From: JACCXM01 sp046328335
GTDB taxonomy: Bacteria; Chloroflexota; Chloroflexia; Thermomicrobiales; UBA6265
DNA: 64,000 bases
Direction of reading: 5' to 3'
Assembly: GCA_046328335.1 (NCBI GenBank)
Contig: JAXLWU010000027.1
Coordinates: forward strand, 8,407-72,406
Program-made: the position numbers and the translations under genes
Part shown: positions 1 to 9,065 of the stretch, piece after piece
How positions within the stretch are numbered: position 1 is the first letter of the stretch
Layout of the letters: every line of letters starts with the position of its first letter
Notes under the pieces: model-generated
What the model was told of the DNA's origin: nothing
Databases searched by the model: none
What the model saw: only the letters and a program-made list of their open reading frames with translations

Positions 1-1413
1 CGATTCTCCTGGCGCCTGAACAATCGCATTCAGATCACCAACGAGGCCTTGCAGGCGGCGAACCGCGATGGCGGTGAGGATCGAGATGCCGATGGTCATG
101 CCCAGGAGGCGAAAGAGGAGGGTCATCGCCGCAGCGATTCCCCGGTCCTGCTCCGGGGCGCTGTCAATTGCGGTAGCGCTGACTGGCGCGAAGACGAGGC
201 CAAATCCGGCTCCTGAAACGACAAGTCCGGGAAGCATGCCCGTGAGCGCCCCACCCCGCAGGCCAAACCAGAGCAGGGCGTAGCCCACGGCGACGAGAAC
301 AAGCCCTGTAGTCGCCGTTCGCTTCGCGCCGAAGCGGGCGGCGATCCGGCCACCGGCGAGCGAGAGCGCGGCAATCACCACCGTGAACGGAGCGAGCATC
401 AGCGCGGAATCGCGGCTGACCTGGTCTGCCGGAACGATGAGCGCGGTAATGACCGGCACATCAACCATGGCGACGATCAACGATCCGCCAATGAGGAAGT
501 TGGCGGCGACGGCGGCGCAGAACTGGGCCGACTGGAAGAGTTTGACTGGGAGGAGCGGCCAGCGGGCGCGCCGTTCGCGCATGACGAAGAGCAGGAGCGC
601 GGCCGCGGCGACCAGCAAGAGGGGAATGACGTATTCCGAGAGTGGGTTGCGGGAGCCGCCCAGGGCGCGGCCGCCATCCGGATTGCCGCCCAATTCCCCT
701 CCGGCGGAGAGTCCGAGGTTCAAGGCGAGCAGCGCGATGGCGAGGAGCACCGCGCCGGGGAGATCGAGCCGCGCCAGCCAGTTCGATGAAATGCCGTTCC
801 TGTCTGAGTCGAACTGCGATGGCGTTGCGCGCCCCGCTGCCGGAGTGAGCACCCGGAGGGCGAGCATCGCGAGGAGCGCCAGGGGAACGTTGATGATGAA
901 AACCCAGCGCCACGGCTCGGCGCCGGGGGCGAGTCCGACCAGGATGGCGCCCCAGATTGGCCCGAGCACCCAGCCGAGGGTATCGACCGCGCCGACGAGA
1001 CCGAGGGCGGCGATGCGCTGCCCGACCGGCAAGAGATCGGCGACCAGGGCCATGGTGATCGGCAGCAGCGCGCCACCGCCAGCGCCCTGAATGGCGCGCG
1101 AGGCGACCATCGTGGGAAGGTCGTTGGCGAGGGCACAACTGATCGAACCAACGAGAAACAGGGCGAGCGCGCTCCAGAATGCCAACCCGCGCCCCAGCAC
1201 GTCAGAGAGACGTCCGAAGAGTGGAATCGCGACGATGTAGGCGAGAAGGTAACTGCTGACGATCCAGACGTAGCGATCGACATCCGCCGCATTGACGCGC
1301 AGACCGGTCACCATCTCCGGGAGGATGGTGGCGATCACCGTAAGATCGAGGGCGCCAATGAAGACGGCGATCAGGGCCGCTCCAATCGCACGGCGCTCGC
1401 GGAGGGGGATCAT
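1..1413 (-). CDS. MFS multidrug exporter, DHA2 (EmrB/QacA) family, 3' end cut by window edge
   Basis: An integral membrane drug:H+ antiporter of the 14-helix DHA2 type; about 471 residues are present and the C-terminus runs off the window. The reading frame, translated directly, starts MIPLRERRAIGAA and shows the DHA family motif ALDLTVIATILPEM in helix 1 (residues 21-34), motif A GRLSDVLGR (67-75) between helices 2 and 3, and motif C-like GWVLGPIWGAIL near residues 140-150. Alternating hydrophobic segments and short basic loops continue to the edge. The start lies 6 nt downstream of the stop of the lipoprotein gene, so the two are probably co-transcribed. Substrate is not predictable from sequence. 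Confidence 0.88.
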   Translation of the reverse strand, partial: MIPLRERRAIGAALIAVFIGALDLTVIATILPEMVTGLRVNAADVDRYVWIVSSYLLAYIVAIPLFGRLSDVLGRGLAFWSALALFLVGSISCALANDLPTMVASRAIQGAGGGALLPITMALVADLLPVGQRIAALGLVGAVDTLGWVLGPIWGAILVGLAPGAEPWRWVFIINVPLALLAMLALRVLTPAAGRATPSQFDSDRNGISSNWLARLDLPGAVLLAIALLALNLGLSAGGELGGNPDGGRALGGSRNPLSEYVIPLLLVAAAALLLFVMRERRARWPLLPVKLFQSAQFCAAVAANFLIGGSLIVAMVDVPVITALIVPADQVSRDSALMLAPFTVVIAALSLAGGRIAARFGAKRTATTGLVLVAVGYALLWFGLRGGALTGMLPGLVVSGAGFGLVFAPVSATAIDSAPEQDRGIAAAMTLLFRLLGMTIGISILTAIAVRRLQGLVGDLNAIVQAPGES

Positions 1414-1418
1414 CCGCG

Positions 1419-2177
1419 CTAGCCCGGTTCAGACTGGACTGGTGGTTCGATCTCGATCTTTTCACCGTGGTGGGAGAGATCGAGAGTCCAGACGGCGGGA
1501 TCGGGGCGTTCGGGGCCGGGTGGTTCGCTGAGTTGGGCGCGCATGAGATCGTAGGTTTCACGGTCGATCCAGAGATCGGCGGAAACCGGCGAGCCCGAGA
1601 TGGTGTAGTAGGTGAGTGGACCAACGACCGATTGGTCGACCTGAGCGCGGAGATGATAGACCGGGCGGCCCGACACGGAGTCGTTCCCGACAAGCGCGAC
1701 ATCGTTGACGCGGCCCATGACGGGCCCGATGCCGTCCTGGGTCGAGAAGAGCACATCTGGCCGGTAGGCGAACTCGAATGGGGCCGGACCCCATTCGCCG
1801 GTCAGCAGATTCGTCGTCCACGATTGTTGTCCGATGGTGATCAGTTGGAGCGAAATGGCGCGACCGAGCACCTCCGCCTGAAAGGTGGTCCGGACGCGGT
1901 CAGGGCGGAGCAGATCGCCTTCCGCGCCGAGCAGGCGAATGGTGCGGGCGCTGTCAACATAGGTCTGGCCCGCGACATCGAGGACGAAATGGACCGCCGC
2001 GGTTTCGGCCAGACGGCGGCTGGCAAGGTTCAACAGATCCGCGGCGGATGGCGTGGCCACCGGGGATGCCGCGGGCGGCGATTGACCGCACGCGGTCAAG
2101 ATACCGACGGCGGAACCGCACCCGGCGACCAGAACAAAGCGACGGGTGAGGGGTTGAGGCATCGGTCGCGCGGCCAT
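1419..2177 (-). CDS. Lipoprotein of the LppX/LprG-LolA-like fold
   Basis: A 252-residue exported lipoprotein. The N-terminus has two arginines, a hydrophobic stretch and a lipobox LTAC (cysteine near residue 30) followed by a Pro/Ala/Ser linker, so it should be lipid-anchored at the outer face of the membrane. The rest (NLASRRLAETAAVHFVLDVAG, later WIDRETYDLMRAQL) resembles LppX/LprG-type proteins, which bind lipids in a LolA-like half-barrel. It directly precedes the DHA2 exporter gene; lprG of mycobacteria likewise sits beside a major facilitator exporter, so a lipid or drug export pair is a reasonable inference. ATG at 2162 is an alternative start. Confidence 0.75.
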   Translation of the reverse strand: MAARPMPQPLTRRFVLVAGCGSAVGILTACGQSPPAASPVATPSAADLLNLASRRLAETAAVHFVLDVAGQTYVDSARTIRLLGAEGDLLRPDRVRTTFQAEVLGRAISLQLITIGQQSWTTNLLTGEWGPAPFEFAYRPDVLFSTQDGIGPVMGRVNDVALVGNDSVSGRPVYHLRAQVDQSVVGPLTYYTISGSPVSADLWIDRETYDLMRAQLSEPPGPERPDPAVWTLDLSHHGEKIEIEPPVQSEPG

Positions 2178-2284
2178 TGGCCGAGTCTAGCACCGGCTCC
2201 AGGGCAATCGGGTAGCAGCGCGAACGAGGCGATCGGAGCGTGTTACCATCAGCCGCGGTATCGGAATCCGGAGGCGAAATCAGG

Positions 2285-3208
2285 GTGAGCGCGGCGACAG
2301 GCGGAGTGGAACCAGCGGTCGAAACGCTGCGGCTGGAAGTGGGCGCGGCAACGGAGGCGGCAGGGCGGGACGTCAACCAGGACGTCGCGATCGCGATCCC
2401 GTTGGCCAGACCGGGCCTCGACGTCGATGACTACCTGCTCGCCATTGCCGACGGCATGGGCGGCCATCCCGCGGGTGATGTCGCGAGTCATATCGCGGTC
2501 GATACCGTGCGCGGTGCGTTGGCCCAGCCTGCGTCAGAAGATATCAGCCAGTTGCTGAAGCAGGCATATCGCAAGGCAAACGACGCGATTCTCTCGGCTG
2601 GCGAAACCGAGCCGACGAACAAGGGAATGGGAACGACGCTGACGGCGGCGGTCATCCGTGGCAAGTACGCCACGATCGCCAACGTCGGGGATAGCCGCGC
2701 CTACCTCCTGCGCGGCAACGGTCTCACGCAGATCAGCCGCGATCATACCGTCACCGCGGAAGATCTCGCGGCACGGCGCATCGACCCCGAGGCGGCGCGG
2801 ACGGATCCGCGGCGGAACATTCTCACCCATGCCGTCGGCACCGCGCCCAAGCTCGATAGCAAACTGCCGAACGTCTACGAGTTGACTCTCTTGCCGGACG
2901 ACCGCCTGCTGCTCTGCAGCGATGGGCTCTACAGCGCGCTCGAAGAGACCGATCTGCGCCGCGTCCTTTCCTCCGCCGATGCGCAGACGGCAGCGCGCGA
3001 GTTGGTCCGTCTCGCGCAGCAGCAGGGCACCAGCGACAACGCCTCGGCGGCGGTGGCGATTGCCGTGCCGACGCGCATTCGCGTCGTGACGGTACCGGCC
3101 CCCGTGACAAGGACCGGTGGAGTACCGGGAACGGCCATCGCCGCGGCCGTGGCCGTGCTGCTGATCATGCTCCTTATCCTCGCCGTGTTCATCCTGGGGA
3201 ACCAGTAA
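2285..3208 (+). CDS. PP2C-family serine/threonine protein phosphatase with C-terminal membrane anchor
   Basis: Metal-dependent phosphatase that removes phosphate from Ser/Thr residues, the usual counterpart of bacterial Hanks kinases. PP2C motifs are in order: the metal-binding DGMGGHPAGDVAS block, NVGDSRAYLLR, LLCSDGL and DNASAAV. A hydrophobic segment at the extreme C-terminus (AVAVLLIMLLILAVFIL) anchors it in the membrane with the catalytic domain inside. GTG at 2285 is preferred because GGAGG lies 11 nt upstream; an in-frame GTG at 2240 would add 15 residues. The two kinase-like genes of this window lie more than 40 kb away, so a partner is not indicated by position. The amidohydrolase gene follows after 7 nt. 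Confidence 0.9.
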   Translation: MSAATGGVEPAVETLRLEVGAATEAAGRDVNQDVAIAIPLARPGLDVDDYLLAIADGMGGHPAGDVASHIAVDTVRGALAQPASEDISQLLKQAYRKANDAILSAGETEPTNKGMGTTLTAAVIRGKYATIANVGDSRAYLLRGNGLTQISRDHTVTAEDLAARRIDPEAARTDPRRNILTHAVGTAPKLDSKLPNVYELTLLPDDRLLLCSDGLYSALEETDLRRVLSSADAQTAARELVRLAQQQGTSDNASAAVAIAVPTRIRVVTVPAPVTRTGGVPGTAIAAAVAVLLIMLLILAVFILGNQ

Positions 3209-3215
3209 GCCGCTG

Positions 3216-4112
3216 ATGACCGCAGCCCGGTCCCCGGTGGTCGTCGACGCGCACACCCACGCCTTTCCGCCGGAGTGGGTGCGCGACCGAACGCCACTCC
3301 TGGCGGCAGACGAGTGGTTCGCCGCGCTCTACGGCGTGCCGTCGGCGCGGATGATCGACGGCGGCGAATTGCTCGCCGCGATGGACGACGCCGGAGTGAT
3401 GCAGGCCGTGATCTGCGGCTGGCCCTGGTCTGATCCTGGGCTTTGCCGCGCGCACAACGATTATCTCGCCGCCGTTTCCGAGGCGAGCGGTGGCCGCCTG
3501 GCATGGCTGGCGACGGTGGCGCCCGCCGCTCCCGGCGCGGCGGCGGAGGCCGGGCGGGCTCTGGCGCTCGGTGCGGCGGGAATTGGCGAGCTAAACGCGG
3601 ACGCGCAGGGGTTCGATCTGGAGCAGCCGGCGACGCTCGAAGCGATCGGGCAGGTGCTGATCGATGCCGGCGCGCCGCTGATGGTGCATGCGTCGGAGCC
3701 GGTGGGCCACGACTATCCGGGGAAGGGAACGGCAACACCCGACCGGATGCTTCACTTCTTGCGGGGCCATCCCGATCTCACCATGGTGCTCGCGCATTGG
3801 GGTGGCGGGTTGCCGTTCTACGAACTGATGCCGGAAGTAGCGATCGCAGCGAAGAACGTCGTGTACGACAGCGCGGCGTCGTCCTATCTCTACCGGCCGG
3901 CGGTGTTCCGCGCCGTTCTCGATATTGTGGGTCCGGAACGGGTGTTATGGGCGAGCGATCATCCGGTGCTCACCATGCGGCGCTTTCTGGCGCGGACAGG
4001 GCGAGATGCGACGCTTCGGCCGGAGGAGGAAGCGGCGGTCATGGCGGGCAACGCCCGCCGCGTCTACCGTTTGCCCGATATCGAGACGCGACAAGCGGGG
4101 ACAGAATCATGA
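3216..4112 (+). CDS. Amidohydrolase 2 (TIM-barrel metal-dependent hydrolase)
   Basis: A 298-residue cytoplasmic hydrolase or decarboxylase of the amidohydrolase-2 family. The metal-binding HxH is DAHTHAFPPEW (His13 and His15). Later histidines occur in MVHASEP and LAHWGG, and the catalytic Asp is in WASDHPVLT near the C-terminus. The family includes ACMSD-type decarboxylases and lactone hydrolases, so the reaction cannot be named. Its stop codon overlaps the ruvA start (ATGA), so the two are translationally coupled; the link looks one of operon convenience rather than function. Confidence 0.87.
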   Translation: MTAARSPVVVDAHTHAFPPEWVRDRTPLLAADEWFAALYGVPSARMIDGGELLAAMDDAGVMQAVICGWPWSDPGLCRAHNDYLAAVSEASGGRLAWLATVAPAAPGAAAEAGRALALGAAGIGELNADAQGFDLEQPATLEAIGQVLIDAGAPLMVHASEPVGHDYPGKGTATPDRMLHFLRGHPDLTMVLAHWGGGLPFYELMPEVAIAAKNVVYDSAASSYLYRPAVFRAVLDIVGPERVLWASDHPVLTMRRFLARTGRDATLRPEEEAAVMAGNARRVYRLPDIETRQAGTES

Positions 4113-4690
4113 TTGCCGGGCTGAGGGGACGCATCGACCGCACGTTGGACGGCGCGGTCCAGATCGATGTCGGCGGAGTCATCTATCACGTCAATACCTC
4201 GGGCGTCACGCTGGAGGAGATCGGCGGGCCAGGGGACGCGATACGCGTATTCACCTACCTCTATGTGCGGGAAGACCAGCTGCAGTTGTTCGGGTTCTCC
4301 TCGCCGGAGGAGTTGCGGCTTTTCGAGACGTTGATCGGTGTCTCCGGCATCGGGCCGAAACTCGCCCTGGCGATTCTTTCGCGAGTCAGACCGGAAGCGC
4401 TGGAAGTGGCGATCACCAGCGAGAATGCGGAACTGCTGGCGACGGTGCCAGGAGTGGGCCGCAAAACCGCGGCCCGCCTGATCCTGGAGTTGCGCGGCAA
4501 ACTGGTGCCGAGCGCGAGCGTTGTCGCCGGCGCGCCAGCGCAGGTCGACGCGGATGTGCTGGCCGCGCTGCGCTCGCTCGGGTACACGACGGCCGAGGCG
4601 CACGGCGCGCTCTCACGCGTGTCGCGCGACAGTGAGTTGACCCTCGAGGACCGGGTCCTGGCCGCGTTGCGGGAGTTGGCGGAGCAGTAA
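4109..4690 (+). CDS. ruvA: Holliday junction branch migration protein RuvA
   Basis: DNA-binding subunit of the RuvAB branch-migration complex, 193 residues, the usual length. Domain I begins MIAGLRGRID and contains the family signature VREDQLQLFGF (residues 53-63). Domain II carries two helix-hairpin-helix motifs, SGIGPKLALAIL (79-90) and VPGVGRKTAARLI (113-125). A linker and a C-terminal RuvB-binding domain (about 147-193, LRSLGYTTAEA) follow. The start is fixed by the ATGA overlap with the preceding amidohydrolase. Neither ruvB nor ruvC is adjacent; the next gene is convergent. Confidence 0.96.
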   Translation: MIAGLRGRIDRTLDGAVQIDVGGVIYHVNTSGVTLEEIGGPGDAIRVFTYLYVREDQLQLFGFSSPEELRLFETLIGVSGIGPKLALAILSRVRPEALEVAITSENAELLATVPGVGRKTAARLILELRGKLVPSASVVAGAPAQVDADVLAALRSLGYTTAEAHGALSRVSRDSELTLEDRVLAALRELAEQ

Positions 4691-4692
4691 AC

Positions 4693-4730
4693 CGGCACAC
4701 GTCTACGCGTGGACGTAGACCGGCGTGCCG
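4693..4730. terminator. Hairpin between convergent ruvA and L,D-transpeptidase genes
   Basis: CGGCAC..GTCTACG (4693-4707) pairs with CGTAGAC..GTGCCG (4714-4730), interrupted by a small asymmetric bulge. The two genes end 12 nt apart here, so the hairpin could terminate both directions. There is no clear T-run. Confidence 0.45.
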
Positions 4731-6274
4731 ATCTCCGCCCAGTCCCAGAAAAAGCGCGAGTCCTCCAGCAAGAGGTTGATGCACCCGTGGCTGCCCGGAC
4801 GCCCGATCGTCTCCTTGGTGCGCCACCACGCGAAGTGAATGGCATGGCCGCGGTCGGTGAAGTATTGCGTGAACAGCACATCATCGAGCCGGTAATGGTT
4901 CTCGGCGCCGATCGCGCCGGAGGTCATCGTCTCGTTCGCGACGCGGGCGAGAATGCTGTAGAAACCTGGTGGCGTTTCCCACCCCGCCATGCCCGAGGTG
5001 ATTTCCACGGTGCGGACTGGGTTCGTTCCGTCGTAGGCGGTCATCAACTGCTGGATCAGGCTGACGTCGATCCACTTGCCCCAGGTGGGCGCATCGGCTG
5101 GAATCGGCGTCGGCAAGACTGGGGCATTGCGCCCGACATTCCGCGAGTAGACGTAACTACCATCGCTTGTTTTGGCCCACTCATCCGCACCCTCGAAGAC
5201 TTCCTCGCCCTTGACCCACGCCGTAACCGTCAATGGATCGCCGTATTGCAGGGTCTTGACGATCGAGGCCTTGGTATCTGGTTCCTTGCGAAGGTTGGAT
5301 TCGCCCAGGGCGGCGCCCTGCCAGACTGAAAGATCCCAATCGGCAACCTGCAACTGGGGCAGAGGCGGGCTGACCGTGAGGAATTGGGCTGCAACCCACC
5401 CGGAGAGATCATTTGCGTAGCCAGGAATCCAGTCCCCCGATGCATCCGTGGCGGCGATGAATTCGGAGTTGTCGGGGAGCACGGCAACCATGCCGCCGTC
5501 CGTGCTCGGCGCGGAGCGCAACCGCAGTCCGTCGGAGGCCTTCACCAGGAACGATTCGCCGCCGGTAGGCGGCGCCGGCAGGAAGGCGGGGTCGGATTGG
5601 AGCGAGTCACGGTTGACGATGTACTCGCCCATGGGCCGCAGCGACACCGCCCCGCCGCGGCTTTCGAGGACCGCGCTTTCGAAGACCTGAACCTGCGTAT
5701 CGGGCGCGGCGGGATCGACAAACGGCTCGGAGACGGGCGGTCCGAACATCGGCAGGCCGCCATAGGCATTCCAGAACATGGCAAAGGGATCGCTGAGGGA
5801 GTGCCCGGTCTCCGGAAAGAATTGGCAATTGACGCCCGTAGCGGTGCAGCCGGTGAGCGGGGAGCGCGCCGATTCCGGCGCGAGTTGCGCCCAGGCGGTC
5901 TTCCCGAGTGGCTGACCCCGGACATCGAACGGGGCGGATTGGGCAGGATCGTAGAGCAAGGTGAGGTTTCGGAACGTCTGAAGGACGCCTCCTGCTCCTG
6001 AGGCGTACCGCTCCTCGGAGAGCGGTATGCCGATCACTCCCTGGCCGCCGGATTGTTCCCACCGGTTGCGGAACGGTTCCGCCAGGTTGTGACCGCTTTC
6101 GGCGAAGTAGAGACTGCCCGCGCCCGGTGTCACCGGATCAGTTTCCTGGGCAAACGCCGCGCGTTGGCCGCCAACGATTCTCACCCCGCCGAGCGCTCCC
6201 GCAACGGCGAGCAGCTGCCGACGCGTCAGTCCCCGTCCCGCAAGTAATGGTGCGACGCCACGCGAAATTCTCAT
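4703..6274 (-). CDS. Exported L,D-transpeptidase (YkuD) with duplicated N-terminal repeats and SH3-like domains
   Basis: A 523-residue exported enzyme expected to form 3-3 cross-links in peptidoglycan or attach proteins to it. The N-terminus has a Tat-type signal (LTRRQLLAVAGA, cleavage near AFA-QE). Next come two copies of a repeat of the form F.E(T/S)GH.L..PF...W....G...G.P.SE, at about residues 53-85 and 150-185. Two SH3b-like segments follow (SDGLRLRSAPS; LGESNLRKEPDTKASIV). The C-terminal YkuD domain ends in the catalytic motif SHGCINL, with the partner His in AIHFAWW. The repeats resemble LGFP-type wall-binding repeats and are common in Chloroflexota exoproteins. It is transcribed in the same direction as the nuo genes but separated from nuoK by about 250 nt. 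Confidence 0.9.
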   Translation of the reverse strand: MRISRGVAPLLAGRGLTRRQLLAVAGALGGVRIVGGQRAAFAQETDPVTPGAGSLYFAESGHNLAEPFRNRWEQSGGQGVIGIPLSEERYASGAGGVLQTFRNLTLLYDPAQSAPFDVRGQPLGKTAWAQLAPESARSPLTGCTATGVNCQFFPETGHSLSDPFAMFWNAYGGLPMFGPPVSEPFVDPAAPDTQVQVFESAVLESRGGAVSLRPMGEYIVNRDSLQSDPAFLPAPPTGGESFLVKASDGLRLRSAPSTDGGMVAVLPDNSEFIAATDASGDWIPGYANDLSGWVAAQFLTVSPPLPQLQVADWDLSVWQGAALGESNLRKEPDTKASIVKTLQYGDPLTVTAWVKGEEVFEGADEWAKTSDGSYVYSRNVGRNAPVLPTPIPADAPTWGKWIDVSLIQQLMTAYDGTNPVRTVEITSGMAGWETPPGFYSILARVANETMTSGAIGAENHYRLDDVLFTQYFTDRGHAIHFAWWRTKETIGRPGSHGCINLLLEDSRFFWDWAEIGTPVYVHA

Positions 6275-6467
6275 GCCCCAATCTCCACGGACCGCGCTGC
6301 CACAATCGGGTCTACTAGCGCGGGTCTCAGTTCGCGCGGGATCGTCATCTCGGGATCAGACGGGGCAGCTGCACTATACGCCGTGCTTCGTCCGCCGGTC
6401 GACTCCCATCGTCTCCTCGTCAAGATACGAATGGACTGCCGATTTGGTTCGGCGCCGCCGCAAGCAA

Positions 6468-6497
6468 TCGGGCGGACCCGGTGAGGAGTCCGCCCGA
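6468..6497 (-). terminator. Hairpin downstream of nuoK
   Basis: A 10-bp perfect stem TCGGGCGGAC / GTCCGCCCGA with a 10-nt loop lies 24 nt past the nuoK stop on the transcribed minus strand. It probably ends the nuo operon. No strong T-tract follows, as is usual in GC-rich genomes. Confidence 0.55.
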
Positions 6498-6520
6498 AGC
6501 CATTGCTGGATGGAACGCGA

Positions 6521-6829
6521 TCAGTCGCGGAGTGAACGGAAGCGATCGGCATCGACCGAGTAGACGCGGCGGCTGAGGGCGAGGATGATCGCCAGACCCA
6601 CGGCCGCCTCGGCGGCGGCAACGGCGATAGTGAAGAGCACGAAGCCTTCGCCGAAGACGGTGTTGGTCTCGTGGGCAAAGGCGACGAGGCTGAGATTGAC
6701 GGCATTCATCATCAGTTCGACGCACATGAACATGATGATCAGGTTGCGGCGGATGAGAACGCCCATCAGCCCGATCACAAAGAGCGCCGCGCTGAGAAAC
6801 AGAAAGTGATTGGTCGTCAACTCCAACAT
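6521..6829 (-). CDS. nuoK: NADH-quinone oxidoreductase subunit K
   Basis: Small antiporter-like membrane subunit of complex I (102 residues, family norm about 100). It has three transmembrane helices with the conserved proton-path glutamates in CVELMMNAVNL (Glu38) and AAAEAAVGLAI (Glu74). It is the last gene of the reduced nuo cluster, 62 nt after nuoJ. The nuoL, nuoM and nuoN genes that normally follow are not here. Confidence 0.96.
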   Translation of the reverse strand: MLELTTNHFLFLSAALFVIGLMGVLIRRNLIIMFMCVELMMNAVNLSLVAFAHETNTVFGEGFVLFTIAVAAAEAAVGLAIILALSRRVYSVDADRFRSLRD

Positions 6830-6891
6830 AGCCGCTCCGTCTGGTTCCTTGTCACGCGGGCTGCGTCTAACAGCCGTCGCCCTGTGCCGTG

Positions 6892-7614
6892 CTAGTGCCC
6901 GATTGTCGATTTCTGCCCGCCGACCCGAGTGTAGATGTCGGGATCCTTGACCAGAATGATCTCCCGCGTGCCTTCCAGGATCGCGGTTTCGGCGCGGTCG
7001 GCTCCGGTACCTGCCGCATCCGCGGCCGGGCCTTCCGGCAGGGCGAGATCGACATCGCGCGGGTGGCCGAGGGAGATCGTGGCCAGGCGCTCACCGAGCC
7101 GCTCCGGCAGGGCGAGCACGATGGCGCCGACCACCCCGACCGCCAACACCAGCGAAATGACTTCAAAGGGGAGCAGATACTGGGTGAACAGCAGATGGCC
7201 GATGGCCTGCGTGTTCCCACCGACAAAGGCGATGTTCTCCGGCGACGCGTTCCCCAGGAACCCGGTCATCGCCCGGTTGGCGATCGCCGCGGCGACTTCG
7301 AGGAAGAGGATGATGCCCAGGAGCGGTCCCACGATGCGCTGGATGGGGTGACTGGTGCCGCGCTCGGGAAGGTTCTGAGGGTCGACCAGCATCAGGAAGA
7401 AGAGCATCAGAACGAGAATCGCGCCGGCATAGACGATGACTTGAGCGGCGGCGACGAACTCGGCGCCGAGCATGATGAAGACCCCGGCGGTGTTGAAAAG
7501 GGTCAGGACGAGAAAGATGGCCGAATGCACCGGATTCCGGGCGACGACCATTCCTAACGCCGCCAGGATCGAGATCACGGCGAGCAAGTAGAAGATGATT
7601 GCGTTCCAGGCCAT
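6892..7614 (-). CDS. nuoJ: NADH-quinone oxidoreductase subunit J
   Basis: Membrane subunit J of complex I, 240 residues with five hydrophobic helices. The conserved core is ARNPVHSAIFLVLTLFNTA and AEFVAAAQVIVYAGAILVLM, where a transmembrane-3 region couples quinone reduction to proton transfer. The C-terminal tail (about residues 170-240) is hydrophilic and acidic and longer than in E. coli. It starts 32 nt after the nuoH stop, leaving no room for nuoI, which normally lies between nuoH and nuoJ. Confidence 0.95.
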   Translation of the reverse strand: MAWNAIIFYLLAVISILAALGMVVARNPVHSAIFLVLTLFNTAGVFIMLGAEFVAAAQVIVYAGAILVLMLFFLMLVDPQNLPERGTSHPIQRIVGPLLGIILFLEVAAAIANRAMTGFLGNASPENIAFVGGNTQAIGHLLFTQYLLPFEVISLVLAVGVVGAIVLALPERLGERLATISLGHPRDVDLALPEGPAADAAGTGADRAETAILEGTREIILVKDPDIYTRVGGQKSTIGH

Positions 7615-7646
7615 CAGGCAGATTCTCTCTTTCCAGGTACCCGGCG

Positions 7647-8723
7647 CTAGAAACTGATATGGAACTGACCGTTGCTGATCAGCCGGACCAGCGCGGTGAA
7701 GAGGATGTTGACCAACACCAGCGGCAACAACACCTTCCAGGCGATGCCCATGAGCTGATCGTAGCGGAACCGGGGCAATGTACCGCGCAACCAGATGTAG
7801 AAAAAGAGGAAGATGACGACCTTGAGTAGCAGCCAGAGGATGCCGAGACCCCAGAAGCGATCGGCGCCCGGGCCGCTGACACCGCCGAGGAACATCGTCG
7901 CCGCGAAGAGGGAGACGACGATCATGTTGATGTATTCACCGAGGAAGTAGAAGGAAAAGCGGAAGGCGGAATACTCGGTATGGAAGCCTGAGACGAGTTC
8001 CGTCTCCGCCTCGGGCAAGTCGAACGGGGCGCGGTTCGTTTCCGCGACCGCGGCGATGAAGAAGATAACGAAGGCCAGGGGCTGCCAGAGGATGTACCAG
8101 TTCGGCAGCGAGAAAGTGAGCCCGCCGAGGGTGAAGTCCCGCGTCTGCGACTGGATCTCCATGATGGTGCGGATGCTCAGCGAGGAGGAGTGGAGGAAGA
8201 TGCCGACGAGGGAAAGCCCAAGCACGATCTCATAGGAGATGACCTGCGCCGCGGAGCGAAGTCCACCGAGAAGCGAGTACCGGTTCGCCGAGGAGTAGCC
8301 GCCGAGGATGATGCCGTAGACGCCGAGCGAGCCGAACGCGAGCAGGAACAATGCGCCAACGTTGAGATCGGTGATCCAGAGATTGACCGGGTGTCCGAAG
8401 ATGGTAACCGTGCCGCCGAAGGGGATGACCGCCACCCGGACAATGGCCGTGACGAAGACAATGAGCGGCGCAAAGTAGAAGACGATCTTGTCGGCGTGCG
8501 CCGGAATCAGGTCCTCTTTGCCGAGCAACTTGACGCCGTCGGCAAGTGGCTGCAAGAGGCCCTTGGGGCCGGTGCGGTTCGGGCCGATGCGGTCCTGCAT
8601 GGCGGCGAGCACCTTGCGCTCGTACCACGTCATGTAGGCCATTCCGACGAGCAGGACGTTCATGAAGATGAACGCCACGATGAAGGTCAGCCAAAGCGGC
8701 TGATCCGCGGCAGCGGCTTGCAC
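7647..8723 (-). CDS. nuoH: NADH-quinone oxidoreductase subunit H
   Basis: Membrane subunit H of complex I, 358 residues and about eight helices, which forms much of the quinone-binding chamber. Diagnostic segments are YERKVLAAMQDRIGPNRTGP near residues 34-53 and AETNRAPFDLPEAETELVSG near 228-247, containing the conserved Glu/Asp cluster next to the quinone channel. The start MQAAAADQPLW is the only plausible ATG before the first helix. Upstream lies a 342-nt gene-free stretch and then two Uma2 genes that separate it from nuoD. Confidence 0.96.
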   Translation of the reverse strand: MQAAAADQPLWLTFIVAFIFMNVLLVGMAYMTWYERKVLAAMQDRIGPNRTGPKGLLQPLADGVKLLGKEDLIPAHADKIVFYFAPLIVFVTAIVRVAVIPFGGTVTIFGHPVNLWITDLNVGALFLLAFGSLGVYGIILGGYSSANRYSLLGGLRSAAQVISYEIVLGLSLVGIFLHSSSLSIRTIMEIQSQTRDFTLGGLTFSLPNWYILWQPLAFVIFFIAAVAETNRAPFDLPEAETELVSGFHTEYSAFRFSFYFLGEYINMIVVSLFAATMFLGGVSGPGADRFWGLGILWLLLKVVIFLFFYIWLRGTLPRFRYDQLMGIAWKVLLPLVLVNILFTALVRLISNGQFHISF

Positions 8724-9065
8724 CCGAACTCCCTATGCCTCGCGCACATTCCACACGAATACCGGCGGCGGCCGGGCCGTCGCGGCAGTTGCGTATTCTA
8801 CCCGCTTCGGCGAGGTGCGTGTCTGCGTTGCGTAGGGGATGGTCGGGGCCTTACGGCACAACCGGTGGGGATGCTGTCACCAGAACTCGAGCAGCGATAG
8901 CGCTCATGGGCTGAGGTGACAAGAATGGCCACAGCAGCGGCGACGATCGAGCGGGACACACACCTGGCCGATTTCGAGGATCGCGAACCGGTGACCGTGA
9001 TTCGAGCTCTGCCCGTGCCCACAATTGCCGCGATGCGGGCGACGACTATTGCTGGTCGACCGCGT
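8724..9065. other. Gene-free gap between the Uma2 pair and nuoH
   Basis: Neither strand shows a convincing gene in these 342 nt: candidate frames lack family resemblance and run antisense into the Uma2 gene. There is no strong hairpin. A promoter for nuoHJK could lie here, since the Uma2 genes interrupt the operon, but no clear -35/-10 pair was seen. Confidence 0.4.
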
